From: Asterochloris sp. CNOR1
Taxonomy: Eukaryota; Chlorophyta; Trebouxiophyceae; Trebouxiales; Trebouxiaceae
Direction of reading: 5' to 3'
Assembly: GCA_963969365.1 (NCBI GenBank)
Contig: OZ017759.1
Coordinates: 1,302,001 to 1,366,000, forward strand
Length of the DNA: 64,000 nt
Of this stretch, positions 25,201-36,300 are shown piece by piece. The notes under the pieces were generated by a model. It was not told the origin of the DNA, did no database searches, and saw only the letters and a program-made list of their open reading frames with translations. The position numbers and the translations under genes are program-made. Position 1 is the first letter of the stretch. Each line of letters starts with the position of its first letter.

Positions 25201-26344
25201 GGGCTGGAAGCTGATCACGCTGCTGCGCCTGAGCCCCATCGTGCCCTGGAATATGCTCAACTACGCCCTTGCCATCACAGGCAAGCTGAGCATCTCAGGC
25301 AGGGCTGCTGCAGCCCTCAGCACGCCCTTGCCGGCATGTGCTGCAGCATGCCCTGGCTATGTCATGAAGCAGCCCGCTCTCCGCAGCATGGCGGCTGTCT
25401 TCTTAGCTGGCAGCATCCGCCCCAGCATGTCTGGCAGCGCTCGCCCCATGCATTGCAGCCTCAAGAGCACTGCCTGCCCCTTCCAGCGCAGCCCTGCTGC
25501 CGTGACCAGCTGCAGCCTGCTGTGCATCGCAGCACTGACTGAGAGTGCGGTCCTACCCTTGTGCAACAACCCCTGCAGGCCTTGCAGCCCTGACTGAGGG
25601 CCAGTCGTGACCCAGCGCTGCCACCCCTGCAGGAGTGGGCATCTGGCCGTATTCTGTGGCCTCCGCCATTGCTGTGGTGCCTTGGAATGTGACCTTTGTG
25701 TACTTTGGGTCCCTGGCTCACACACTGGCAGACGTGCTAGAAGGCCGGGCAGGCCCTGGCAGGCGTGCTAGCTTTGTCCTTCTCGCCATCTCAGGGATCA
25801 CTCTGGCTTTGGCAGTGGCCTACACCACTGTGATAGCCAAGTGAGTCCCTGCTGTGCCCACCATGTGTGAATGCATGGCAGCCTTGCTGACGCTGCCAAC
25901 TGTGCAGGTCACCTGCTGCTTAAAACCAAGCCCATTTCATCTCAGCGTGTCTGCAGGAGTGCACACGTGCCTATAAGGCAGTCTTGTGTGCATGCAGGCA
26001 GGCCATCAGGGAGGCACTGCTCGAGACAGCTGGGGGCTCTGATGAGCTATCTGCCAGTCACCTTGACAGCTTGAGCTTGATTGGCGCTGCTGAGGAGGTG
26101 CGCTGTCACTGCATCACTCACCTGGGTTGCTGATACCCAGCTGCTCTCCCAAAGCACCTTGCTGAAGCCCTTGTTGACCAATGTGCAGGAGCAGGAGGAT
26201 GTGGAAATGGCCAATGGCAGCAGAGGCAGTCCCAGCCTGCCTGTGAGCACCGCAGATTCTGCCAGCGTGCTCTCGCCAAGACTATCAGAATCCAGAACTA
26301 ATGCAGGCAGGCGCCCAGGAGCAACGCTCAGTCAAGACCTGTGA
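22212..26344 (+). CDS. TVP38/TMEM64-type VTT-domain (SNARE-associated/DedA) membrane protein
   Basis: Multi-pass membrane protein of the VTT/DedA superfamily, whose members act in membrane trafficking and lipid handling. Certain exons: one ending at 23247 (first membrane span, VMLLVLLVVAIVLAATTL), 24398-24689, 25191-25280, 25633-25840, 25998-26097 and 26189-26344 (TGA). The core reads LFPGSILALAAGAMFGVVLG, GQTLSFIVGRYLLR, AVSREGWKLITLLRLSPIVP, then VASAIAVVPWNVTFVYFGS, matching the family order. The tail is acidic and Ser-rich. A likely first exon starts at ATG 22212 and is Ala/Ser/Arg-rich without acidic residues, like an organelle transit peptide; its junction to the second exon is not settled. 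The intron after 25280 appears to be GC-AG. The intron after 23247 is full of degraded copies of the first-span exon. Confidence 0.88.
23248..23790 (+). repeat. Tandem copies of the first-membrane-span exon in a TVP38-gene intron
   Basis: The parent segment (about 23170-23247) starts GTGCACGGGCGAGG and ends CCACAACCCTG with GTGAGG. A close copy at about 23359-23430 keeps the frame, reading GEAVPRAVLLVLAMVLAATTL, and a GTGAGC donor. Poorer copies lie at about 23310-23340, 23485-23562, 23633-23682 and 23735-23760. Confidence 0.85.
24745..24800 (+). repeat. Echo of the TVP38-gene exon end and donor at 24689
   Basis: The exon end AGTACCCCAAGTGGGCTGCC, ATCGACACAGCTG, and donor GTGAGG are repeated at about 24755-24794 with few changes. 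The copy lies inside the following intron. Confidence 0.9.
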
Positions 26345-27058
26345 GGCCACCAGTCACAAGCATCTGAACCTCCCCTTTTCCTTCAAGATTCAAGAGAGAA
26401 CGCATGGTTTGAGGGATGAGAGAACTGTGACAGGTTGCAAGAAAGACTCTTGATGCAAACATGAAGCAGGGGCCTTCTATCAGGGGCATCAAAGCTTCAT
26501 GCGATGTAAATGCACAACATTCTGCTATGGGCCTACCAGGTTCACGCAACATGTTGCCTGCCTGATGCAAGCGGAAACACACAGGCTGAAGCTGAAACAA
26601 GTGCAAAGCTCTAGCTTGCACACAGCACACTGGGATGCGTTCATTGGAAGCAGGCTGCAAGATGAGACTCGTCTTCACAGGCTGTCCAGGCTAAGGATGA
26701 TGGGCAAGGCTTATACATTGAAGGCTGCTCCTGGGAATTTGGGTGGTTTGGGGTCGTTACTGCCGGGCCTGTAAGGGAACGGTACATGAATTGGGGCAGG
26801 ACTGCCTTGCTTCCTTGTTGGGTAAAGGCAGTAGGCATGTGTGAGTGCTGTACACTGAACAGAGTGGCCAGCAGCTCACCAGTTTTTGTGAATGCTGATG
26901 AAGGCTGACACCAGTCCTGCCAGAGAAATGAACGCTGGGTGATTGAACGGTCCATTGCTGTCTACAGGACGGCACAGGCTAAGTGTAAGGGTGTGCCAGC
27001 ATGATGAGCTGATGCAGCATGCCTAGCCACAAGCCACAAGAGTGTCAGCTGGGCTTGG

Positions 27059-29860
27059 CTACTTTCGACTGTCAGACCTGACAACAACAGCAGCATGCAG
27101 ATCAGCTGAAGGGGCCAACAAGGCTGCCACACTCTCTACGGAACAGGGAGAATAGCAACAGCAATGGCCCAACTCCGCTCCACATGATTCAAGAAGCCCA
27201 GCAGCCTGAGGCTCAGGCTGGCTTGCCAGATACCCCTCTCGGTTGCTCGGCAGGAGCACAGCAGCTGCAACAAGCACAGCCAGCCAACCAGTCACAAACC
27301 CCAAGCTCACCTTGGATGTCATTCAGGGCCATGAGCCCGTCTGATATGTCCTGGACCACTGCCAATGTGCGCAGCAGGCGTCGCGATCGCAGCTGGGCCA
27401 CCTCCATCAGCAGGGCCTTGTCGTCCTCTGCATCCCCTTGCTGCAAGACAGGACACTCAGATGGTGTTCGAAAGGGGCACAAGGGCTGCCGCAGCTGCCT
27501 ATAGCAGCAATGCTTGGCTGTCATGTAAGGACTGCTGCAAGGCAGAGACATCCTGAGCAGCTGTCCTTGCTGCACAAGACTTGCAGACCCCACCAGCGCT
27601 GAAGTCGTGCAGGCTTCATTTGCATTTGGCCAGGCGAGAACTGAGTCCACATTGCAAATCCTGGTGGGAAAAGGAGCAGCATGCCACCCACAGCCATACT
27701 GGCAACAGTCGGCACAACAGGCTTTTGGCGTCCCGCAGCCCGCAGTTGAACCCGCCAACTTTCGAGTGAGCACCTCGGCCTTTGGCAGATTCCCCACATC
27801 TCTGATGTACATGTGTGTGTTACGGAAGTCCACAGCTCAGGCATCACAGCCATCCACACAGTGCATTGCGCAGTCTCGACAGACTGAACAGGCAGCGCCT
27901 CGTGCATTCCCCACTGTCTCTGCTGTGAGAAGAGTCTCCTCCTCCAGCACGACTAAGATGCACAGGCACTCGACCGCCCAGTACTTGCCAAAGCCTCACA
28001 TCTGTGTTGTCGGCGCTGCATCCCACAGATGGCTCCAGCAGCAGGATGACTCAGTGGCAGTCCCCTCTATACAAGGCGCAGCAGCTCAGCCTGCTTCTCA
28101 AGCAATCATGCCCACGTGGCCCACCTGTCTCCGCCTCAAGAGCTCCTGTGTGAGCAGAGTCTCCCTCTCCAGCGCAACCGAGATGCGCAGGCAGTTCAGT
28201 GTGACATTGCCCACATAGCCCACCAGCTCGCCCCATGCGCTGATGGTGCTGAAGCGCTTGGCATACCGCTTATCGATCAGACCTGCCTTCACCAGCCTGC
28301 AAAGGGTGTGATGCGCTTTCGGGGGCGACGCCGGCAAACTGTAGAGCTGTTGCGCAGTGTCGATGCTGTGTGCACAATATGACAGCGGCTGCAAGAAGAC
28401 AGGACAAAATTTCGCAACATGCAGTGCAGCCGCTTCTGGACAGCCGCTGACTCAGGGCAGCTGCTGCCTCAGCCGACAATTTAGACAGACACAAGCAATT
28501 TGCATGCAGATCGTGCTGCAGTGCAGCCTTGCAGCTGTGGAAGGGACCCTGCTGCAGCCCAGCCCACTCATCTTGGCTGCTGTTTCAGCAAGCTCAGGTG
28601 CGTCCCCTGGTGACTCACCATGTCAGTTGCTCAACAAAGTAGTACACCCCCTCCCCACCGCTGGCTAGCAGCTCCAGCGCGCCTGCCTTGGTCAGCACTG
28701 GCGTGCTGCGCAGGGTGTTGAGGTCAGACAGCCATTTCCCGAGGCGATAGGCCTTCCTGCAGGCAGCAGAAGCACCTGCTGAGTGCCGCCAGCACAGCAC
28801 TGCTTTGTGCAGCAAGCGGCCTGGCAACACGTCTTCCTGCAGGCCCTGCATGCAATAGGGTCTGTGTGCAGTTAAGGTGGGGCTTGGCAAGTGTAGCAAC
28901 TTGCCCAGGTAGCAGGCCTTGCTGCAGCAGAGTGCGGCTGCTGGCACGACACTGGAGAGCCAGTTGCCTGAGGAGAGTGTCACTCATCTGCAAGCAGGTG
29001 GCCAGGCAAGGAGCCATGCAAGCATGAGGCCTCAGCTCGCGTCCAGAGAGGCTGAGCTCATAGGCCGCACCGCCCCCTGCGGATTTCCTGGAGGTGCCTG
29101 GCACATGTATGAAAGACAGGTGCATGTTGGCAGCCAAGGTGTGCCTCGTTGACCAGAGATATAGCAGTGTGAAGTAGCAGATGCAGCTTGCTGCAGACTG
29201 TGCTGGTGCACTGTGTCCAGCGTCATAGGCTGGCTCGGCAAAGCAGCTGGCAGCTGCCTGCTGCATGCCACGAATTGGATAGACTATTCAGTTGGTGCCC
29301 TTCAGCTGGCTGTTGACTTTGTTTGATGAAAGCACTAGACATAGCGGCGCTCTGCAGGCGCACCTGCTGGTCCCAATGCTGCTTTCAAACTCCCTCAGCC
29401 TGCCTGTCAGCTCTGTGTCACTGTCCTTGTAGGCTGTGGCCAGTAGGAGCTTGGTGCTGTAGCGAATGGTCTTGAGAACCTGCAAAAGGGAGGTCGCCAT
29501 CTTGCAGGTGTTCTGCCTGCATCTAACGGTCATGTTCAACAGATATGCTTGAAGTGTATGCCCCACTTTGTCAATTCCATCCCGCTTGGCCAAAAAACTG
29601 CAGACACAATACAATGATCAGCATCAGACGAGTTTGAGCTACTGCACATCCTCATGTGGCAGCAGTGCAATCTGACGCAGCACACCTGACAGTCTTGTCT
29701 AATGTGTCGAACCCTGCAGGTGCATGCCTCATGCTGCCTGAATCCTGCCTGTATGAATGACGCCCTCAAGCGCCAACCTGGGATGCGTCAACAGAGACTC
29801 AGAAGAGTTCCAGCTGAGACTCTGGGGCCGAATGCGGAGAGCTGCCCTCTGCAGATATCC
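27059..29860 (-). CDS. PEX11: Peroxisomal membrane protein 11 (PEX11 family); first exon not resolved
   Basis: Peroxin that elongates the peroxisomal membrane and promotes peroxisome proliferation. Exons on the minus strand that join in phase: about 29855-29778, 29597-29567, 29479-29364, 28756-28619, 28296-28125, 27440-27311 and, less surely, 27135-27059. The product runs FLAKRDGIDKVLKTIRYSTK, then FESSIGTSRKAYRLGKWLSD, GGEGVYYFVEQLTWLVKAG, a second helical region with GYVGNVTLNCLRISVAL, and LLRTLAVVQDISDGLMALND. This order fits PEX11: an amphipathic N-terminal part, then KAYRLGKxxxDL, then the membrane-proximal helices. The final exon (ALLAPSADLHAAVVV) was chosen by phase and is tentative. 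The N-terminal exon with the start codon is unresolved; it should lie between 29.8 and 30.3 kb. Confidence 0.85.
27905..28000 (-). repeat. Echo of the PEX11 exon end at 28125
   Basis: The coding segment at 28143-28220 (as written on +: GAGCAGAGTCTCCCTCTCCAGC, ACCGAGATGCGCAGGCA) has a drifted copy at about 27925-27998 (GAGAAGAGTCTCCTCCTCCAG, ACTAAGATGCACAGGCA). It sits in the intron downstream, relative to the minus-strand gene. Confidence 0.85.
28895..28930 (-). repeat. Echo of the start of the PEX11 exon at 28756
   Basis: TTGCCCAGGTAGCAGGCCTTGCTGCAG here matches TTCCCGAGGCGATAGGCCTTCCTGCAG at the true acceptor (28736-28762), as read on +. Acceptor and exon start were copied together, upstream of the real exon. 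Confidence 0.75.
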
Positions 29861-30370
29861 CTCGTGGTCAGATCTTGATGAGGGTCCCTGAACTGTGCTG
29901 CAGCAACCTCAAGACCTGTGCCGCACACAAGTATTTTCAGCGTTGGTACTCGAGTGCCCACTAGTCAGTGCCCTGCCTATGCGACAGCTGCAGAGAATCC
30001 CATTTCAAAATGGGCAGACTACGCTGCCACCACCATGCACAACACCAGCACAGTGGCGATCAGCAGGGCATTGATGTTGCTAATTGTGAGTGCCTTCTGC
30101 TGAGGAACCTGTATTGTCTACAGCACCTGCAATTGCCTCGAAGCCGCTGCTCTGAATGAGCTTTCTTAAACCTTCTGCCTGCTCAGAAGCCGTCAGCTGT
30201 CTGCTTTGCTGACAGCTGTAGGCAACTTGTAAGTCCATGCATGATGGCTCTGCAACACAGACCTTCTGAGATCTCATGGTGCTTTGCTGCAATGTCGCTG
30301 CATGCATGGCTGCAAGACATCAGCGAAGCATCAGACCTGTTTGATGTCAAGTCTGCCACCCTGTGTTGCA

Positions 30371-30538
30371 GCTAGCGATGGCAGGAGCTGTCAGCGATGT
30401 TCATGGGACACTGCCTAAGCTTCTGGAGGCATGGATGCACGCTATTGCCACCATAGAGCTGGAGGCAGCTCAGAGAGCAGGAGAGCCAGAGGGGAGAAGG
30501 CAGCACTGCACTGCTGTCCACGTAGAATCTGATGAGGT
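30371..30538 (+). CDS. Probable exon of an unidentified gene divergent from PEX11
   Basis: Open exon after a TGTTGCAG acceptor, or starting at ATG 30379, and ending near a GTTAGT donor. It begins MAGAVSDVHGTLPKLLEAWM and continues with an Ala/Glu-rich helical stretch. I do not recognise it. Further exons might lie at 31.69 kb (GISFAGR before GTGCGT) and 32.19-32.3 kb (AEAEAAQREAAQQRVWEAAQ, helical), but the joins were not proven. Confidence 0.35.
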
Positions 30539-30539
30539 T

Positions 30540-31685
30540 AGTCCTGCTTTCTAGAACTCCGTCAGGTTTTTAAGCCCAGACTGAACACTGGCGGGGCGTC
30601 CTGGGGGGGGACTTCAAACAAGTTGGTCATCAGCATGATGGGACTGCTGCTGTCGACGCTGTCCACCCAGGTCAGCTGTGAAGTTGGGATCTACCAGGGC
30701 CACTGTTCCTGTCCTGAGCCATGATGGGTTATGTCCAGACAGTTGCAGCTCTGGCAGAGCCTGCCAAACCGCTTGTGGTGTCTGTTGATGAGTGGTTCGA
30801 CAGAAAGCAATAAGGACTCCAGGTGTCTCGTTCTTGGATAAGCTACTTTTTAACTAAAGGCACTGCAGCATCAGCACTTTGCCTGCTAAGCAGCTCCTGC
30901 CCCAGATTGTGCTTAACGCCACCGCCTATCTGGGTGCAGATAGCCCACTGCATTACATCGTGGCACCTCCTCATGAGCGATGAGGTTGAAACTTGGCCAC
31001 CTTCAGTTGCACCAAAATCTTTGCACTCTGGTCAGGGTGCAAAGAATCTGGTGCAATCAAAGCTGGCCAAGTATTCAACCTGATCACTCATGAGGCGGTG
31101 CCAGGATGTAATGCAGGGGGCTAATTGAGAGTCTACCTGAGACCCGGCGCAGCAAGGAGCTGATGTGTTAACCCAAGCACAAGCTCATGATGGAGTGCTG
31201 GGTTGGCGTCATCATACCACACGGTAGGGATGTGATGTATGGCAGCCATGATGCCTGTACATGTTGCTCAAACAGAGGTTTGTATGCTTCATGCCTTGAG
31301 AATCGGTTCTTGGCACACCAAGCTGAGTCAGGTAGGGCTTTGGGCCTCCAGCTTGTCACTCTGCCAGGGCTAGTACTGAGCAGGGTGGGCAGCTGTGGGC
31401 ATCACCTATGTCCTTGCCAGGGGTGGTTGTTGCCATGCAGGCCGGCTTAGAGATGCCAGATGATGCTTCATCTGCATCTGTCTGTTGCCTGGATGCCCCC
31501 CAAAGGCAGAGGCATGACCATGTCTGCTGCTCGCACTGCCTGGTCAAGCGTGCAGGTTGGGCACAACTCACACTCTCAGAAGCCACTTGAAGCTATGGTG
31601 TTGCCCAGCCCAAGACGGGGGGCGCTAGCATGCTGACTGGTGATGAGCACAGTAGTTGCCCTGACGGCGGTGCGCTTGACCCTGC
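30540..31685. other. Unresolved non-coding or intronic stretch
   Basis: No exon could be supported here on either strand. A minus-strand open run at 31168-31359 contains NRFSRHEAYKPLFEQHVQ, which looks protein-like but has no recognised family; a decayed transposase piece is possible but unproven. A G-run lies at 30604-30610. Confidence 0.3.
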
Positions 31686-31704
31686 AGGGCATCTCCTTTG
31701 CTGG

Positions 31705-31915
31705 GAGGTGCGTTCAGGAGGGCATGCGCCGCCCCATGCTCAGTCCTGCTGAGCAGGATCAGATTGGAATACCAATCAAGTTTCTCGACCTGGTCCCTGT
31801 GGGGCTGGGAGGTGCACCACAGGGACCACTTCGAGAAACATGACTGGTCTTCCAAGCTGATACTGCTCAGCAGGACTGAGCATGGGGCGGCGCATGCCCT
31901 CCTGAACGCATGCTG
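31705..31915. repeat. Long inverted repeat, arms of about 100 bp
   Basis: The left arm (about 31708-31806) contains TTCAGGAGGGCATGCGCC, CCCCATGCTCAGTCCTGCTG and TTTCTCGACCTGGTCCCTGT. The right arm (about 31815-31913) carries the reverse complement of each in reverse order (ACAGGGACCACTTCGAGAAA, CAGCAGGACTGAGCATGGGG, GGCGCATGCCCTCCTGAA). The spacer is only about 10 bp, so RNA from it would form a long hairpin. Confidence 0.92.
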
Positions 31916-33349
31916 TGAGGACGGACTCCCTGACTCCTTGACCAGACATGACTGGCAGGTGGGGCTGCCACGGTTTCAGAGCAGCTGTTCGACACAGACG
32001 CACAGCTGTGGACCCAAGGGCCAGTGCTTTAGCCAATGGGTTGCTGAGCACCAGCATCAGACTTATCCCGTCAGCTTCTGGCATCCATGTTTGCATGCCC
32101 GCCAGACAATGAGACCACAACTACACAAAGGTCCCTGCCTGACAGCTCTGCCTTCTGTCAACTGCAGCAGGCTATGGCTGCCACTGCTGGTGACAGCATG
32201 GCGGAGGCAGAGGCAGCACAGCGGGAGGCTGCCCAGCAGAGGGTTTGGGAGGCTGCCCAGCGGCGGAGGCTGTCCAGCAGATGGCTGCTCTTGGCCACAA
32301 TCAGCTTGACATGCCCGCCGTGACAACACCAGCAGCCCTGGTAATGGAGCCCCTCTTGCTAGCCTGCTGCAGATTCAGCTAGAAGACTACAGGCAGCGCC
32401 CCAGCTTCCAGGCAATCCTCAGGCAGCTTGTGATCTGTTTCTGTCCTGACTCGTACTGCTGAGCATACTGCAGACATGCATACCAGTTGCTCTATACGAA
32501 CACATTCAGATTGCAAGTGGTAGTAACCAATTGCTGAATGGCAAGGCATTTTGTGGATGTTTGAAATTTGGAACGCACTGCCTCCTAGAATAAGGAATAT
32601 GCTTCGAAAAGTCTCTGCCTCATGCACCCCTTCAGTCCAGCTTGAACTGCGACGGACATTTCAGACTTTTGTTGAAAGCTTCTGCGCGCTCAGACTGCAG
32701 CTGCATGCGCTGCTGTCTTGCCTGGGCAGCTCTACTGTCAATCTCTGAGTGCTTGTACTGGCCAGGCATGGTGGGCTGCTGCTGCACATCTGCTGGCTCC
32801 TGCGAAACAGTACTGAAAGCTGACATGGGGCTGACTGGCTGCAAGTATGCTGTCCCCGCAGGCAGCAGGCGCTGCACTACTGCCCGAAGCGAAGCCTGCA
32901 CGTCGCAAAGAGGAGTTGTCTCAATCTGGGCACACGAAGCAAACTGATTCTTTTTGAGATGGTGCTGGAATCTGGGTCAGAGAAGCACACCTGTTCTGAG
33001 GCCGGAGCATCTGCCAGGTCTCCCATTGCATCTGCTGCATCAGGTCCTTGCATCAGCTGGTGGCTGTCTGCCGTCTGCCCAGGAGCCTGCAGAGCACCAA
33101 CAAGTTGATCAGAACTGACAACCTGCAGCAGAGGTGCTTTACTCTTGTGAGCTGAGTGGGTGACTGATGGCGCCCAGGCAGACCTGGCATCAGATCAGAC
33201 ACGCAGCCAGTGCGGTGCAGACCTTCAGCGCAGGCGCATCATATCTGCTGGCACCCGAACAAGCCACAACTACGACTGCTGCTTCGATCTTGTTCACACA
33301 GGACTGCTGCACAAACTGGTGGCTGCCTCCATGCAGGCTTCTGCAGAGC

Positions 33350-36300
33350 GCCACAATCACGCCTGTACACGAAAACATTTCCACTGGGGCAGCTGCAGAT
33401 TAGGGCTCCCAGCTCTCAACTCTGCAACATGTAAGCCGTGCAACCCCACCTGCATTGCCTGCCGCCTCTGCACATGCTGCTGCGACAGCGTCTCCCAACC
33501 TGCCAACGCTCGCACGCCGCTGCTCTCCAGCGCATCGATTGCTGTGCTGGCTGGGTATGAATAGACGCGTGGTTGGATGCCTGCTCCTGGGTCCATGCCC
33601 CAGCTTGGCTGCAACTGGCTCTTCACTGCTGAGTTGGTGTACCGAGCGCCTGCAGTCAGGCAAGCAGTATTGACTCAGCCAGGCTGCTGCTGCTCAGGTG
33701 ATGTTGTTGTCTGCGCTTGTGAGGACATGCAAGCAGGCAATCTGCTACTGTGCTGTGCTGTCATGGCAAGTCTGTAAAGGAAGCATCAAGGAATTCTCAA
33801 GCATCTGGCGACTGGCACTGCACTGCTGCATTCGCTTCAAATATCAGGAGACCAAACAGAAGCCTACAGACCTCTAGAGGGTATCTGGCTCTACCGCATG
33901 GTGTCAATGAATCTGCTTAGCACCCTCAGCAAGCAAGACAGCGAATTCAGGCATGCCAGGGCTTTCTAGCAGCTATTGCAGGCCCTGCGGATGCTTCCAC
34001 ACGGCAGCTGCAACCGGCAGCCCTTTCTGCACCACATGCACTACATTCATGTAGATGGCGGCCTCTTGCCTTTGCACACGCGCCCCCGGGATGCTTCCAC
34101 AGCAAATGTAATCACACTGATCACACAACCTCACCTATTGGAAGAGTGGCCTCCTGCCTCTGCAGGCACGTCTCTGGCATGGCAGGCCACGCCTGTGGCT
34201 CAGGCACCAGGCCAATGGCCTGCAGGCCAAGCTCCTCCTCTGGGGCTCCCCTCAGCAGGGGTGCATCCCTCAGGGGCGGCGCGTATGAGGTGTAGGCAGG
34301 GGGGCTCTCCAACTCGTAACCCTGCAGCTTGGACTCCAAAGGCACCTGCAAACAGGTGCAACAAGCTCTGGACAAAGCAGAGCAGCAAACGCTGCTGGAG
34401 ACAGCTGCTAGGCCAGCCTTTTGATCTGTCAGTGCAGTGGAGGCCGTTTGTTGCAAGATATCTGTTTACGATGTATCAAGCTGTGTGCAATATGCAGCAT
34501 GTGGCTGCTACAAGCCAGCTCTGCCTGAAGCTGTGCAGCAGCACCAGCAGGCTTGTTAGCCACTGCCTGAATGTATGGGCTAACATGTCATGATGGCTTG
34601 TGGTGACATCGGCACAGCTGTCCTGTGTGGCATCTGAACATGCACTGGAAACCCAGGGCCCACACCTGAAGCTGCATGGGGGCCAGGCTGTCCATGTCGG
34701 GCAGCTCCAGCAGAGGCTGCACTGCCACAGGCGCGTGCTGCACAGAAGCCTGTTCCCGCAGCTGAGGCAGCGGGTAGGCGTGCACCTACATCAAGGAGCA
34801 GCCACTCATGCTAGCATGCTGGGTACATGGGGATGATGCGCATGCCTGGGGTGGCTGCAACTCTCAGAAGGGCGGCTGAGCGCTTGGGCTCTGCAGGTGA
34901 GGAATCTTGCTGTCTCAACAGACAATCAAGGCGGACCCCTGGGCGCAGTGGCCTTCACAGCATGCCATCAGAAAGGCAGCAGCAATGTGACCACGCTGTT
35001 GCTGACAAGCATGCTGTGCTGACAGACATGAATGAGCCTGGCACCCTATCACATGTGACTGGCCAGCGTTGGCATGCCAGCAATGCGGAGGATTCTACCT
35101 TTGCAGGGTCATAGAGGGCGGTAGCAGCAGACCCTGGCCGGGAGACCACCATGCCATGCCCAGGCCGCAGGCTGAGCGCATCCTGCAGTCCAGCTGCAAT
35201 CTGCAGGCATGGATGTCTGTCAGCCATCTGCACAGCAAGCTGGCAGCTGCAGGTGTTGGCATACACTTCTGAGCCTGAGTCTACCATGGCAGCTGACATC
35301 TGCAGCAAAGCAGAGCGAACTTGAAGGGACGCAGAGGTGCTGTCCACAAGCGCTGCCATTTCCAGCTTTCGTGCAGCCTGCTAGAACAGGTAGCATTGTA
35401 TGCAGCCCTGCAGTGGGCCACACAGCAGCTTGGGGAGGCATGTCGATGGTCTGCCACTCCCAGCATGGTTGCCTGTGCTGCCCAAGATGTGGCATGTCAG
35501 CATCAGCCACTGCTGTTGCCGGCCACTAGCACACCACCACAGGGCCTTGCCAAAACTCCTTATGCCGGGTCCTTGATGAAAGCCCCACACCTTGCCTTAT
35601 AAGCGAGTTCCCATCTGTGGAGCTGCTGCACCCCTTGGCCGCAGAACGCTGCTGTTGGCAGCAACCCACACATCTCCCCGTGTGCCAAAGTCATGCTGAG
35701 GAAAGGCACATGCCTTACATGCGATCATCTGCGCCCAGCTGCTGTCCCCCTTGGATGCTGGGTAGCTCACACACCTGCGTGGGATCGCGCATCTCCCCTT
35801 GTGCGAGAGTTATGATCCTTGCCAACCGGCGGGATGCCCTGAGTCTGTAGATCACATGGCGCCCCGCCTGCACAAATCGCTGCAGCAGGTGCTGCCGCTT
35901 GGCCCAGTCGTCAGAATCCACTAGATCCCAGCGTGGCTGGAAGGTGCCTGCTGCCTGCAGTGGGAATGTGAACCCTTCAAAGCTTGAGAAGATCTGCTGC
36001 AGTGACCGGGTCTCAGCATGGCATATGGCAAACAGGACCAGGCGCCTCGTGCCCAGTGCAGCACCATCCTCCCCTCAGCATGTCTGCAGCCGGTCCTAAC
36101 CTGCCCGGCAGTTGACGCAGCTGACAGTGGCACATGCGTCGCTCCACAAGGGTGCTTCTCCACTGTGCTCCTGCAACATGCACTCAAGTCGGCTTGAGTT
36201 TGCAACAGCACAGCAGCCTTGCAGCGTTTTGCTGCAGCAGTGGTCTGAGAGCTGGCAAAGAGTTGCATCGCATGAGTACAAGGGCACTGTGTGACAGCCT

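Noticed and set aside
30823-31083. Plus-strand open frame of 86 codons as a gene
   Set aside because: It has no recognisable domain, no splice support and odd composition for this genome, and the opposite strand is equally open.
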